From Aliikangiella maris (GTDB taxonomy: Bacteria; Pseudomonadota; Gammaproteobacteria; Enterobacterales; Kangiellaceae), in NCBI RefSeq assembly GCF_040719265.1, contig NZ_JBFDAH010000001.1:186001-250000 (forward strand): a stretch of 64,000 nt of DNA, written 5' to 3'. Positions 1-8,915 of the stretch are shown here, one piece after another. A program made the position numbers and the translations under genes. Position 1 is the stretch's first letter, and each line of letters begins with the position of its first letter. Below the pieces are notes generated by a model. It was not told the origin of the DNA, ran no database searches, and saw only the letters and a list, made by a program, of their open reading frames with translations.

Positions 1-1
1 A

Positions 2-229
2 GGACGGTTTGATGGCTATCAACAAAAAATTGATGTTGCTGCGAACAAGCTCTTATCATTAAGAGACAAAATAAAAGTGCAAATTACTTTACAAGCTGAA
101 GATCTTAAATCACAAATTATTGCTGTGCTCAATAAACGAAAAGCAACGCTAGATTATTATTTGCTACAGTCAGACTTATCTGTTGCAAGACTTCATGAAA
201 AAGCGCTTAAAATACCGGAGCTCGAATGA
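2..229 (+). CDS. C-terminal fragment of a coiled-coil/TPR-type protein
   Basis: An open frame enters from the left edge and ends at TGA 227-229; about 75 residues are visible. They are charged and helical, with heptad-like leucines and the ending KIPELE, and look like the tail of a coiled-coil or TPR protein. The next gene starts with ATG at 226, overlapping this stop, so the two are probably translationally coupled and in the same operon as the TPR/ExbBD genes. No catalytic motif is visible and the family cannot be named from this fragment. The start lies outside the window. Confidence 0.7.
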   Translation, partial: GRFDGYQQKIDVAANKLLSLRDKIKVQITLQAEDLKSQIIAVLNKRKATLDYYLLQSDLSVARLHEKALKIPELE

Positions 230-3126
230 TGAAGTTGAATAAATGTCGAGCTATAAGAGTCTTGCCAAAAGCAAGTTTGCAGTACTTGCAACAGCTTGGT
301 TTACGCATTGTAATTTCTTTAGCTGTGGTTTTGTTGATTGCTGCCTGTGCCAATATTAAAAGAATTGTTCCGCTACAAAAATTAACACCTGCTGAGGTAG
401 ACCCGCGCGTTAGTTTTATAGACAAAAAAGAAGACCTCGAGGTTGAAACCTCTGCAATTCAATCAATTGAACCCGAAATCGTTATTGCCAGCTACGAGAG
501 ATTATTAACTCGTGGCAATTCGCAAATCAGAAAAGAAGCATTACATCGACTGGCCGATTTAACCATGCGGCTTGCTGAGTCAAAGCTTGCCGTAACAAAT
601 CAGGAATCCCTTCAACAATTATCGCTAGCCGTACAACAGGCAACATTTGCCAAAGCGATTATGCTTTATCAGCAGTTAGCCATCGAGTTTCCAGAATACG
701 AAGCGATAGATGAAGTAAAATATCAATTAGCTAGAGCTTATTCGCTGAATAGTGAACCGGAATCATCACTGGAAATTCTCGATCAAATAGCGATTACGCA
801 TAATGAGTCCTTGTCTTATTTAGAAAGTCAATTTAGACGTGGTGAGGCGTATTTTGTTCGAAAAGATTACCAAACTGCTGAAAAAGCCTATACCGAGGTT
901 ATTCAAAAAGGTGTTACTTCTGACTTTTATGATAAAGCGCTTTATAAACGCGGTTGGTCTTTATTTAAACAAAGTTTGTTTCAGGAAGCCTTAAATGATT
1001 TTTTCGTTTTATATGAAAGGCTTTTGTATCAGCAACAAGCTGGTCAAATGAAAAATAAATTACTCGCTGACTTAATTAAAGACACTCGCAGAGTAATTAG
1101 TTTGTCTTTTTATAATCAAGATGGCGCAGAATCTATTCAAGCTTATTTTAAAGTTCATGGAAAGCGCTCGTTTGAAGATCAGATTTATGATGCACTAGCT
1201 CAACTTTATATTGAGCAGGAAAGATTTCAAGATGCAGCAGATACTTATTTGACTTTTATTAAACAATATCCCGTGTCCTTATCTGCACCAGAGTTTCATA
1301 CTAAGGTGATTGATATATATCGACAAGGTGGTTTTCCGAGTTTGATTTTGCCTGCCAAAGAAAGTTTTGTTGTGACTTACGGTCGTAATAGTGCATTTTG
1401 GTTGAAATATTCTGGCAAAGTTATTGATGATCTGAAAGTTCTGTTGAAATTACACTTAGATGATATATCGCGTTTTTATCACGCAGCTGCACAAAAATCG
1501 AAAAAGCCGGCAGATTATTTAATTGCTGCTAAGTGGTATCGAGAAATTTTACTCACATTTAATGATCCACAGGTTGACTCCCAATATCGTTATGCAATGG
1601 CTGAAGCACTATTTGATGGTGGTCAGTTTGAAATGTCGGCGAAAGAATTTGAAACGGTCGGTTATAACAATCCACAGAGTCAATATTCAAGAGATGCTGG
1701 ATATAAAGCGCTATTGGCTTATCAGGCTATTCAATATCCGCAAACTGCGACAAATCTTGAAAAGCTTCTGCCGTCAATTCAAAGTGGGCTTAAATTTGCA
1801 CAAACTTTTTCAACTGATAAACAAACACCACAGATAATTTCGCGTGTCGCTGAACAGCAATTATCAATTCAAGATATTCAAGGGGCAATTGACAGTAGTG
1901 AGCTATTGTTACAATCGCCTGTTGCTATTAGTAATGAACAAAAACAACGCGCGCATATAATTATTGCTAATGGACTATTCGATCTAAAACAGTTTGCTAA
2001 AGCTGAGGTTGCTATCAGTCAGTTGTTAAAAGAGGTTAAGTTGACAACTCAACAGCGCAATAGTTTTCGCCAGCGCCGAGTCGAAGCGATATACCAACTA
2101 GCGGATACGGCTAAAAGTGAAAATAAATTTGCAGAAGCAATAGCGTTATTTTTAAAGGTAAAGCAACTCGAACCACAATCAAGTGTTGCAATCAATGCTC
2201 ATTATGATGCCGCTGCGCTTTATTTACAAACAGAGCAATGGCAGCTAGCGGCGCAACTGTTAGAGTCATTCAGAAAGTTACATCCTAAACATGCATTAAG
2301 CCAAGGCATTCCCGAAAAATTAGCATTGGTATACGAAAAAGAGCAAAATTGGAACAAAGCAGCGCTTGAATATCAGCGCTTATCTGCCGAACAAAAAGAT
2401 CCCCAACTCGCCCGTGAAGGTTATTGGCGTGTTGCTGAACTCTATTTGAAAGCCAGCAATAAGAAACAGGCGATTGTTGCATTTAAAAAATATGTTTGGG
2501 ATTATCCTGAACCTTATTTATTAGCGCAGGAAGGACGTTTTAATCTGGTCAATCTTTACGATGAGCGCGGTGATTTTGAAAAGCGTGACTTTTGGCGACA
2601 AAAAATTATTCAGTTTTATGCCAAGAATACCAATAAAAATAATACCCGAACTGCATTTTTAGCGGCTCAATCTAAATATCAATTAAGTGAGCCATTGTTT
2701 GAATCTTATCGTCAAATAAAATTGAAATTACCTTTAGCTAGTAGTTTGAAGAAAAAACGAGTAGCAATGAAAAAAGCACTTGATGCTTATAACTCAATTG
2801 CCAAATATAATGTTGCGCGTTTTACGACGGCTAGCACGCATAAAGTCGCAAAAATTTATCAGCTATTGTCGAGCGATTTAATGTCTTCACAACGGCCTAA
2901 AGGCTTAAGTGAAGAAGAGCTGGAAGAATACGGCTTTTTGCTTGAAGAGCAAGCGTTACCATTTGAAGATAAAGCGATTGAGTTTTTTGAAGTAAATGCT
3001 AAGCGAACGGCTAATAATATTTATGATGAATCAGTTCGTGAAAGTCTTGATGCATTAAAAAAGCTTAAGCCTGTGCAATATGATAAGCAAGAGCAATTGG
3101 AGGCAATGAATGCCATTGAATTTTAA
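226..3126 (+). CDS. Large TPR-repeat lipoprotein of the ExbBD/AgmX operon
   Basis: 966 residues. A hydrophobic stretch around residues 28-40 ends in LLIAAC, a lipobox with Cys41, so it is probably a membrane-anchored lipoprotein facing the periplasm. The rest is almost entirely helical TPR-like repeats (for example near residues 135-290 and 600-830), suggesting a scaffold for protein contacts. GGAG lies a few bases before ATG 226. Its neighbours (a second TPR lipoprotein, ExbB, two ExbD and an AgmX/PglI protein) resemble the Agl/Glt-like clusters known from myxobacteria and some gammaproteobacteria. A role as envelope scaffold of a proton-driven machine is inference. An ATG at 229 is an equally possible start. 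Confidence 0.85.
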   Translation: MMKLNKCRAIRVLPKASLQYLQQLGLRIVISLAVVLLIAACANIKRIVPLQKLTPAEVDPRVSFIDKKEDLEVETSAIQSIEPEIVIASYERLLTRGNSQIRKEALHRLADLTMRLAESKLAVTNQESLQQLSLAVQQATFAKAIMLYQQLAIEFPEYEAIDEVKYQLARAYSLNSEPESSLEILDQIAITHNESLSYLESQFRRGEAYFVRKDYQTAEKAYTEVIQKGVTSDFYDKALYKRGWSLFKQSLFQEALNDFFVLYERLLYQQQAGQMKNKLLADLIKDTRRVISLSFYNQDGAESIQAYFKVHGKRSFEDQIYDALAQLYIEQERFQDAADTYLTFIKQYPVSLSAPEFHTKVIDIYRQGGFPSLILPAKESFVVTYGRNSAFWLKYSGKVIDDLKVLLKLHLDDISRFYHAAAQKSKKPADYLIAAKWYREILLTFNDPQVDSQYRYAMAEALFDGGQFEMSAKEFETVGYNNPQSQYSRDAGYKALLAYQAIQYPQTATNLEKLLPSIQSGLKFAQTFSTDKQTPQIISRVAEQQLSIQDIQGAIDSSELLLQSPVAISNEQKQRAHIIIANGLFDLKQFAKAEVAISQLLKEVKLTTQQRNSFRQRRVEAIYQLADTAKSENKFAEAIALFLKVKQLEPQSSVAINAHYDAAALYLQTEQWQLAAQLLESFRKLHPKHALSQGIPEKLALVYEKEQNWNKAALEYQRLSAEQKDPQLAREGYWRVAELYLKASNKKQAIVAFKKYVWDYPEPYLLAQEGRFNLVNLYDERGDFEKRDFWRQKIIQFYAKNTNKNNTRTAFLAAQSKYQLSEPLFESYRQIKLKLPLASSLKKKRVAMKKALDAYNSIAKYNVARFTTASTHKVAKIYQLLSSDLMSSQRPKGLSEEELEEYGFLLEEQALPFEDKAIEFFEVNAKRTANNIYDESVRESLDALKKLKPVQYDKQEQLEAMNAIEF

Positions 3127-3844
3127 CAAGATTGCTTTTGTTATATGGCTGACATTGGTATGTTTGCTATCTGCTTGTACCCATGTGCCAACGCGTTCAA
3201 GTGCGGAAGAATCGCCAAGTGAATCTTCGCAAACGGGTGATCCTTTGATTGGCCAAGATAACATAACCACAGACTCACAACAAACACCAGGGCAACAAAC
3301 ATCGGGGCAGTCTGAAGTCTTTGAGAAAGCTGTTGATCCTATGCAGGTTAAAATTCCCAAACAATTGCAACAAGCATATCAGCAGACTAATTTGCTTATA
3401 TCTGAGAACTATCAAAAAGCAATCGAAAAGCTTCAGCAATTACAGTCACAATATCCTGGACAATCTGGCCCTAGTTATCGAATAGCAAGAATTTATTACC
3501 AGCAAAAACTATGGGACAAAGCACTAAAGTCACTCGAAAAATGTTTAATTATCAATCCTCAAAACTATTATGCACTTAATTTAAAAGGTATGGTGTTACG
3601 TGAACAAGGAGCATTTAATTTGGCACTTCAAGCTTATCAACAGGCGATAAAAGTGTATCCTGATCATGTTGAGTCTCATCTAAACCTGGCGATTTTAGCG
3701 GATATATATTTATATGATTTACCCTTGGCATTAGCGCATTATGAGAATTATCGTCTGTTAATAAAAAATTCGGCGCAACCACAGGTAAATCCAAAAATTG
3801 ATAATTGGATTCTTGATTTAAAAAGGCGAATACCTGCAAATTAG
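3110..3844 (+). CDS. TPR-repeat lipoprotein
   Basis: 244 residues. The N-terminal hydrophobic segment ends in LLSAC (Cys23), a good lipobox. A Ser/Gln/Thr-rich linker (about residues 25-75) is followed by TPR repeats at about 85-200, with repeat signatures such as the PQNYYALNLKGMVL block. The start overlaps the upstream gene by 17 bp and has GGAG just ahead of it, indicating translational coupling. It probably works with the larger TPR lipoprotein upstream as an envelope scaffold of the ExbBD module; the exact partner is unknown. Confidence 0.85.
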   Translation: MPLNFNKIAFVIWLTLVCLLSACTHVPTRSSAEESPSESSQTGDPLIGQDNITTDSQQTPGQQTSGQSEVFEKAVDPMQVKIPKQLQQAYQQTNLLISENYQKAIEKLQQLQSQYPGQSGPSYRIARIYYQQKLWDKALKSLEKCLIINPQNYYALNLKGMVLREQGAFNLALQAYQQAIKVYPDHVESHLNLAILADIYLYDLPLALAHYENYRLLIKNSAQPQVNPKIDNWILDLKRRIPAN

Positions 3845-3874
3845 ATGAATATTTGCAAATTAAAGGGTGATAGC

Positions 3875-4339
3875 ATGCAAGCTCAATGTATAAAATTTAT
3901 TAGCATTTTATGGCTAATTAGTAGTGGCTCGTTATTGATGGTCAATGCACTGGCTGTTAATGATCAACCAATAAAAAATGATACTCAAGAAGTGACAGCA
4001 CAAGAACAGATGGTAGAGCAAACGCAAGAAGTAGCTGAAACAAAAACGGGCCAGGGAGAAACTACGCTAACAACACAAGTAAATAGTGCTCAGCCAGTAA
4101 AAATTGAAGAGACAGTGCTTGGTATGAATGTCTCGGGTACTAGAAATTTGCCGAATGTCCTATATATTATTCCTTGGAAGGGAAATAAAACACAGGTATC
4201 ACCGCCACAAATATCCCGTTTAGTTGATGAAATTTATGCGCCGGTTGATCCTGAAGTTTTTTCTAAGCAAGTTAAGTTTTATTACCAGTTAACGGCGGAA
4301 AAAGTTGAACAGTCCGCAAATATGAAAGAAGTCAAATAG
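3875..4339 (+). CDS. Small secreted protein of the TPR/ExbBD operon
   Basis: I place the start at ATG 3875, which has AGGGTG upstream; an ATG at 3845 in the same frame has no good ribosome site. The resulting 154 residues begin with a signal peptide (hydrophobic to about residue 27, ending NALA). A Gln/Glu/Thr-rich linker follows, then a more conserved-looking C-terminal block (YIIPWKGN, LVDEIYAPVDPEVF, the latter near residues 110-140). I do not recognise a family. Position between the TPR lipoproteins and exbB suggests a periplasmic accessory of the same machine. The next gene begins after a 163-bp gap, which may hold a separate promoter. Confidence 0.7.
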   Translation: MQAQCIKFISILWLISSGSLLMVNALAVNDQPIKNDTQEVTAQEQMVEQTQEVAETKTGQGETTLTTQVNSAQPVKIEETVLGMNVSGTRNLPNVLYIIPWKGNKTQVSPPQISRLVDEIYAPVDPEVFSKQVKFYYQLTAEKVEQSANMKEVK

Positions 4340-4502
4340 TTATTATGGATAAATGCGTTAATTATCGCTATTATGATATCTAATTTAGCAATATCTAAAT
4401 GCGCGAAAGTTGTCAGAATAAAACAACAAGGTTTCAAGCAACTTTCAATAATAACCTTTATCTTGTTTGTTAATCACAAAATCCAGCCTTTAGGGGATTA
4501 AT

Positions 4503-5240
4503 ATGGCTCAAGTACAATCTGCCAATGCCAATCAATTACTGTCTGCGGCTGAGCAATCAGACCCAGGATTATTCACCACCATTATTGCTTTTTTTCAGGA
4601 TGGTGGTGTATTTATGTATCCCATTATGTTTGTTTTTATTTTTGGGGTCGCTATCGCGATTGAGCGGTTTATCTTTTTAAATATGATGAAAGCGAAAAAT
4701 CAATCGGCCTGGAAAAAACTCTTGCCGGTGCTTAATCAAGGCAATTTTCGTCAAGCGCTTGAAATAGCCAACAACTCTAAATCAGCCATTGGTCGTATTT
4801 TAGCTTATGGTTTATCAAAAGTTGGACAGGGCAGACGCCATGATGATTTAGAAATGGCAATGGAAGAGGGGTTAATGGAAATCTTACCACGGTTAGAAAA
4901 GCGTACACCTTATCTAGCAACATTTGCCAACATTGCCACGTTATTAGGATTGTTAGGGACTATTTTAGGTTTGATTAAAGCTTTCACCGCGGTTGCGAAT
5001 GTTGATCCAGCAGAAAAAGCCAATATTCTTTCGGCGAGTATTTCAATTGCCATGAATACAACCGCATTTGGTTTGATGGCAGCTATTCCATTATTATTAA
5101 CCTTTACTTATTTACAAACAAAAACTACGGAAATTGTTGATAGTATTGAAATGGCCTCAGTCAAGTTTGTGAATTTAATTCGTGATGCCAGACCTAATGA
5201 GCCAGCAAAGCCTAAAACGCCACCAACACGTAATGTGTAA
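4503..5240 (+). CDS. MotA/TolQ/ExbB proton channel family protein
   Basis: 245 residues with the TolQ/ExbB layout: a first membrane segment at about 35-60 (GGVFMYPIMFVF), a cytoplasmic loop, and two later segments at about 137-160 (ATLLGLLGTILGLI) and 178-205 (MNTTAFGLMAAIPLLL). The GLLGT and TTAFGLMAAIP motifs are typical of the family. In the inner membrane such proteins form a proton channel with ExbD/TolR and drive work across the envelope. AGGGGATT precedes ATG 4503. Two ExbD proteins and an AgmX/TonB-like protein follow in the same operon. Confidence 0.93.
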   Translation: MAQVQSANANQLLSAAEQSDPGLFTTIIAFFQDGGVFMYPIMFVFIFGVAIAIERFIFLNMMKAKNQSAWKKLLPVLNQGNFRQALEIANNSKSAIGRILAYGLSKVGQGRRHDDLEMAMEEGLMEILPRLEKRTPYLATFANIATLLGLLGTILGLIKAFTAVANVDPAEKANILSASISIAMNTTAFGLMAAIPLLLTFTYLQTKTTEIVDSIEMASVKFVNLIRDARPNEPAKPKTPPTRNV

Positions 5241-5283
5241 CCTGCGTCATTAGTTTTAACTTACTACTCTAACAGGTCATATT

Positions 5284-5844
5284 ATGTTTCGACGAAAATC
5301 GAAAAAGTTAAGAGAAAATAATGCAGAACTTAACATCACTGCTTTTATGAATTTAATGGTGGTGTTAGTACCATTTTTGCTCATTACAGCAGTTTTTTCA
5401 CAAATTTCTATTTTGAATCTAAATTTACCTGCTGGTGTTAGTGAAGATATACCTTCAGAAGAAAAGCCGCCAAAGGCGTTAGAAGTTGTTATTCGTAAAG
5501 ATAAATTTGATGTGATGGAGCGAAACTCAGGTTTGTTAAAGCGCATAATCAATACTGAAAATGGTTATGATTTCCAAGGTCTAAATACATTTTTGCAAAC
5601 CGTTAAGGCGCACCCTGAATTTAATATTGATACCAGTGTGACACTTTTAATGGAAATGGACACTAGTTACGATACGTTAGTGCAAACAATGGATGCTGTC
5701 AGATTGATTGTACGAGAAGAAAGAGAGTTAGATGAAAAAGGAAATTTGATTCAAGGCGAATTATTTCCCAATATATCGATGGGGGATGCTCCACCTGAAA
5801 CCGATAATAGTCAGACTCAGTTAGGAACAGAGGGGAGTTTGTGA
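5284..5844 (+). CDS. ExbD/TolR family protein lacking the channel aspartate
   Basis: 186 residues: a short cytoplasmic N-terminus, one membrane segment at about 18-42 and a periplasmic domain. ExbD/TolR proteins normally carry an Asp in the membrane segment (pattern PLIDVxF) that is needed for proton flow. Here the aligned motif reads AFMNLMV, so the position is Asn23. It may be a structural partner, with the second ExbD providing proton transfer. It starts 43 bp after exbB and its stop overlaps the next gene's start. Confidence 0.9.
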   Translation: MFRRKSKKLRENNAELNITAFMNLMVVLVPFLLITAVFSQISILNLNLPAGVSEDIPSEEKPPKALEVVIRKDKFDVMERNSGLLKRIINTENGYDFQGLNTFLQTVKAHPEFNIDTSVTLLMEMDTSYDTLVQTMDAVRLIVREERELDEKGNLIQGELFPNISMGDAPPETDNSQTQLGTEGSL

Positions 5845-6356
5845 TGAAAAAATCCTATCGCGCCGCTCGCATGGAAAGACACCACAAGCGTTTTGGAAGT
5901 GGTGGATTAAATCTGGTTTCCTTAATGGATATATTTACCATTTTAGTATTCTTTTTATTAGTTAATTCTTCTAATGTACAACAATTGCCGAGTAGTAAAG
6001 CCATAAAACTACCTGAATCAACGGCACAGCAACTGCCTAAAGAAACGGTAATTGTATTGGTGAATAACCAGCAGATTTTAGTTCAAGGTCGTGTGATTAC
6101 TACGGTAGATAAAATATTGGCGACAAAAGAAGCCGTTATTCCAGAGCTATTGGAAGAAATGAAATTTCAATCGTCTAAAAGCTGGCAGCCTGCAAATCCT
6201 GAAGAAGGATTGGAAGTAACTGTGATGGGCGACAAAGAAATCCCCTACCGATTATTGCGTAAAATATTGACCACTTTAAGTCAGGCAAATTATACCAATA
6301 TTTCTATGGCTGTCATGAAACGCGCCGATTCAAATAATCAAGCGGGCACAAGGTAA
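5844..6356 (+). CDS. ExbD/TolR family protein with intact channel aspartate
   Basis: 170 residues from ATG 5844, which shares its A with the upstream TGA; AGGGGAG lies at 5831-5837. A GTG at 5841 is an alternative start. The membrane segment contains LNLVSLMDIFTILVFF, retaining the family Asp (Asp29) that the first ExbD lacks. A periplasmic domain of about 120 residues follows. It should pair with the upstream ExbB/TolQ homologue to form the proton-driven motor. Confidence 0.9.
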   Translation: MKKSYRAARMERHHKRFGSGGLNLVSLMDIFTILVFFLLVNSSNVQQLPSSKAIKLPESTAQQLPKETVIVLVNNQQILVQGRVITTVDKILATKEAVIPELLEEMKFQSSKSWQPANPEEGLEVTVMGDKEIPYRLLRKILTTLSQANYTNISMAVMKRADSNNQAGTR

Positions 6357-6361
6357 GCAAT

Positions 6362-7303
6362 ATGGCCAGTTATTTATTGACTACATCCGTAACACCTATT
6401 TTACCTTGGGAAAGTGATCCACAAGAATCTCAGCGGTTTCGGCGTATTTTAATTAGTTTGCTGGTCGCAAGTATACTTTTGAGTTTGATCATTCCTTTTA
6501 TTCCCCTTGAAAAGCCAGATAGAAATCGGCAAACGAGTATTCCTCCACGCTTGGTTAAAATTGTGCTGGAACAAAAGAAAGAGGTTAAGCCACCTCCACC
6601 ACCACCCGAAATTAAAGAAGAGAAAAAGCCGGAAGAAGAAAAGCCTAAAGAGCCTGAAAAAGAACCTGAGAAAAAACCGGAAGAGAAAAAGCCTGAGCCT
6701 AAAAAGACAGCCAAAGAGGTTGCTAAAAAGCACATTGCCGTTTTTGATGCGTTAGCTGATTTACGCGACCCAGATGATATGAATGATTTGCGTAAAAATC
6801 AGAGCTTATCAAATGATACGGGTAAAGCTGAAAAGGTAACACGGTCAATCATTTCTAAAAAAGCAACTCAAGGTAGTGGTGGTATTCAAGTTGCAACCGC
6901 AAGCCAATCTTCGGGAACTGGTACTTTGGCAGGTCAAAATACTACCCAGGTAAAAAGTGAAATTGGTGAAGCCGTTGCTAATACTCAGCGTAAAAACCGA
7001 GCTGGTAATTTGAAGCGAAGTACTGAAAATATTCAACTGGCGTTTGAAAAACATAAACCCGCTATTTTTGCACTATATCATCGTGAGCTGCGCAAAGATC
7101 CGAGTATTCAAGGGCGAGTTATTTTTCGCTTAACAATACTTGCTGACGGTACTGTTGCGAAATGCAGTATTGAATCGAGTGAGCTGAACAATGCTGCGCT
7201 AGAGAAAAGACTTATTGCACGAGTTAAACGAATTAACTTTGGAGCAATGAATGTCGCAGATTGGAATGACACTTACATGATTCATTTTTTCCCCAATAAT
7301 TAG
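6362..7303 (+). CDS. AgmX/PglI C-terminal domain protein (TonB-like energy transducer)
   Basis: 313 residues. A membrane segment at about 29-48 is followed by a long Pro/Lys/Glu-rich region (about 60-120, PPPPPPEIKEEKK type), a spacer able to cross the periplasm as in TonB. The C-terminal 95 residues match the AgmX/PglI C-terminal domain pattern, with QGRVIFRLTILADGTV and a closing hydrophobic strand. It starts 5 bp after the second exbD. The layout implies it transmits ExbBD energy to the outer membrane or to the TPR lipoproteins. Homologues belong to Myxococcus gliding/focal-adhesion complexes; whether this organism glides cannot be read from sequence. Confidence 0.88.
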   Translation: MASYLLTTSVTPILPWESDPQESQRFRRILISLLVASILLSLIIPFIPLEKPDRNRQTSIPPRLVKIVLEQKKEVKPPPPPPEIKEEKKPEEEKPKEPEKEPEKKPEEKKPEPKKTAKEVAKKHIAVFDALADLRDPDDMNDLRKNQSLSNDTGKAEKVTRSIISKKATQGSGGIQVATASQSSGTGTLAGQNTTQVKSEIGEAVANTQRKNRAGNLKRSTENIQLAFEKHKPAIFALYHRELRKDPSIQGRVIFRLTILADGTVAKCSIESSELNNAALEKRLIARVKRINFGAMNVADWNDTYMIHFFPNN

Positions 7304-7384
7304 TGTTGCGGAATCAATTATCATATTTGTGCCAAATCAATCTAAGCTGTTTGCGTTAAAAAACTAACAATAAGGCCTGTGCCG

Positions 7385-8557
7385 ATGACAAAGTTACTTA
7401 AAATTTCAGGGATTTTGTTACTTCAGGCTTTAGTACAATTGAGTTTTATGCAGACTGCTTTTTCACAATCTGTCAATTTGTCTGTTTCTAATATGACAGC
7501 CTCCCGTTTGACCAGTTCCGCTGCAAACAGTCCAAGTGTCAATATTTTAGACACTAACGACTCAAGTAAAAATAAATCGAGTGTAAATAAATCAAGTACA
7601 AACGAGCTGAATAAAAAACAAACCGCATTAAAGCAGCCAAAATCACAATGGTTTGAAAAGGCATTTGCTGTTATGGGCACCCAGGCTAAAGTGGAGTTTG
7701 AATGGCATGATGAGAAACAAGCGGAGCAACTTATCCAACAAGTTATTGCTGAAATGCATCGAATTGATCAATTAATGAGTCCATATAAACCGGCCAGTGA
7801 GCTCTCTTTGATTAATCGACAGGCCGCCGTCAAAGCAACCGTTATTTCGCCTGAGTTATTTCGATTAATCGAAAAGTCTTTGTACTTTTCTCAACTAACA
7901 CGTGGCGCATTTGATATCAGTTTTTCCAGTGTGGGTTATTTATACGACTTCAGAGAACATAAAAAGCCCACAATCAAGCAAATAGAGCAATTAAAAGGTG
8001 CGATTAATTTTCATAATATCCAGCTCGATAAGCAAAAGCACAGCATCTTTTTTAGTGATAAACGTGTCAAAATTGACCTTGGAGGCATTGCAAAAGGCTA
8101 TGCGGTTGACCAGTGTATGGCAATTTTAATGCGTGCTGGTGTAAAAAATGCGTATATTAATGCGGGAGGCGACAGCCGCATTATTGGCAAAAAGCATGAT
8201 AGGCTTTGGTATATCGGTATTCAGCATCCGCGCGACGACAAAAAACTATTGGCTAATTTACCGTTAGAAGCTGTTGCGGTATCAACATCGGGTGATTACG
8301 AGCGCTACTTTGAAACAGAGGGCGTTAGATACCATCATATTATTAATCCAAAAACTGGGGATTCAGTAAGAGCGATTCGAAGTACCACTATTTTGGCTAA
8401 AGATTCGACAACTGCTGATGCGCTGTCGACCAGCATTTTTGTACTTGGGGTGAGTGAAGGTATGAAGCTCATCAATAGTATGCCCGATGTATCGGCAATT
8501 ATGGTGGACAAAAATGGAAAGTTATTTGTCTCAGAAGATTTAGCTGCTGTTGAGTAA
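7385..8557 (+). CDS. apbE: FAD:protein FMN transferase (ApbE family)
   Basis: About 390 residues. The enzyme attaches FMN covalently to Thr/Ser of target proteins in the periplasm, using FAD and Mg2+. Family motifs are present: AFAVMGTQAKVEF, DQLMSPYKPASELSLIN, KIDLGGIAKGYAVD, the AYINAGGDSR block, HHIINPKTG and TTADALSTSIFVLG. A signal peptide (residues 1-28, ending AFSQ) and a Ser/Asn/Lys-rich linker precede the domain. ATG 7385 is preferred because TAAGG at 7371-7375 is well spaced from it; GTG 7379 is an alternative. No flavinylated substrate (NqrB/C, Rnf) lies nearby. The gene is 81 bp after the AgmX-like gene and could share its transcript. Confidence 0.92.
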   Translation: MTKLLKISGILLLQALVQLSFMQTAFSQSVNLSVSNMTASRLTSSAANSPSVNILDTNDSSKNKSSVNKSSTNELNKKQTALKQPKSQWFEKAFAVMGTQAKVEFEWHDEKQAEQLIQQVIAEMHRIDQLMSPYKPASELSLINRQAAVKATVISPELFRLIEKSLYFSQLTRGAFDISFSSVGYLYDFREHKKPTIKQIEQLKGAINFHNIQLDKQKHSIFFSDKRVKIDLGGIAKGYAVDQCMAILMRAGVKNAYINAGGDSRIIGKKHDRLWYIGIQHPRDDKKLLANLPLEAVAVSTSGDYERYFETEGVRYHHIINPKTGDSVRAIRSTTILAKDSTTADALSTSIFVLGVSEGMKLINSMPDVSAIMVDKNGKLFVSEDLAAVE

Positions 8558-8915
8558 AACTGATAACTGACCGATAGAAACACTAAAAGAAGCATCAAAA
8601 CAAGCATCAAGAGGTAGGCTATTTGATAAACTCACTCACTGAGTTATCAACTTATTAGATTATTGGAATTGTTGCTATTGAAAGAGAATATCTTGATTAT
8701 CCTTGAACGACATCAATAATGATTAATTAATATCTGTTGAATCAATATTTTTTATGAATTGATTAATTACTGTTGAATCACCTTAAATATCCCATCTTTT
8801 ATCGGGTTAATGAGGCATTATCATGCACTTAATCCGTTTAATAACTGTTGCAGAACTATTGGCTCAATATGCGAGTTAGATTATTATTGGCATCCCGTTT
8901 GAATTTAGGCATTTT
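8558..8915. other. Intergenic region with an imperfect direct repeat
   Basis: 358 bp without a convincing gene. It holds the direct repeat GATTAATTA(ATAT)CTGTTGAATCA at 8721-8744 and 8761-8780, one with and one without a 4-bp insertion, and a shorter repeat AAGCATCAA near 8590-8611. The region probably contains the promoter of the DUF2066 gene; I see no clear -35/-10 pair or terminator. Confidence 0.4.

Noticed and set aside
6430..6755. Long frames on the opposite strand and in another frame in the Pro/Lys/Glu-rich region of the AgmX-type gene
   Set aside because: Produced by the low-complexity codon composition of the real gene; no independent signals.
7379..8557. ApbE as part of an Nqr or Rnf flavinylation operon
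   Set aside because: No nqr or rnf genes are adjacent; the neighbours are ExbBD/AgmX and DUF2066 genes.
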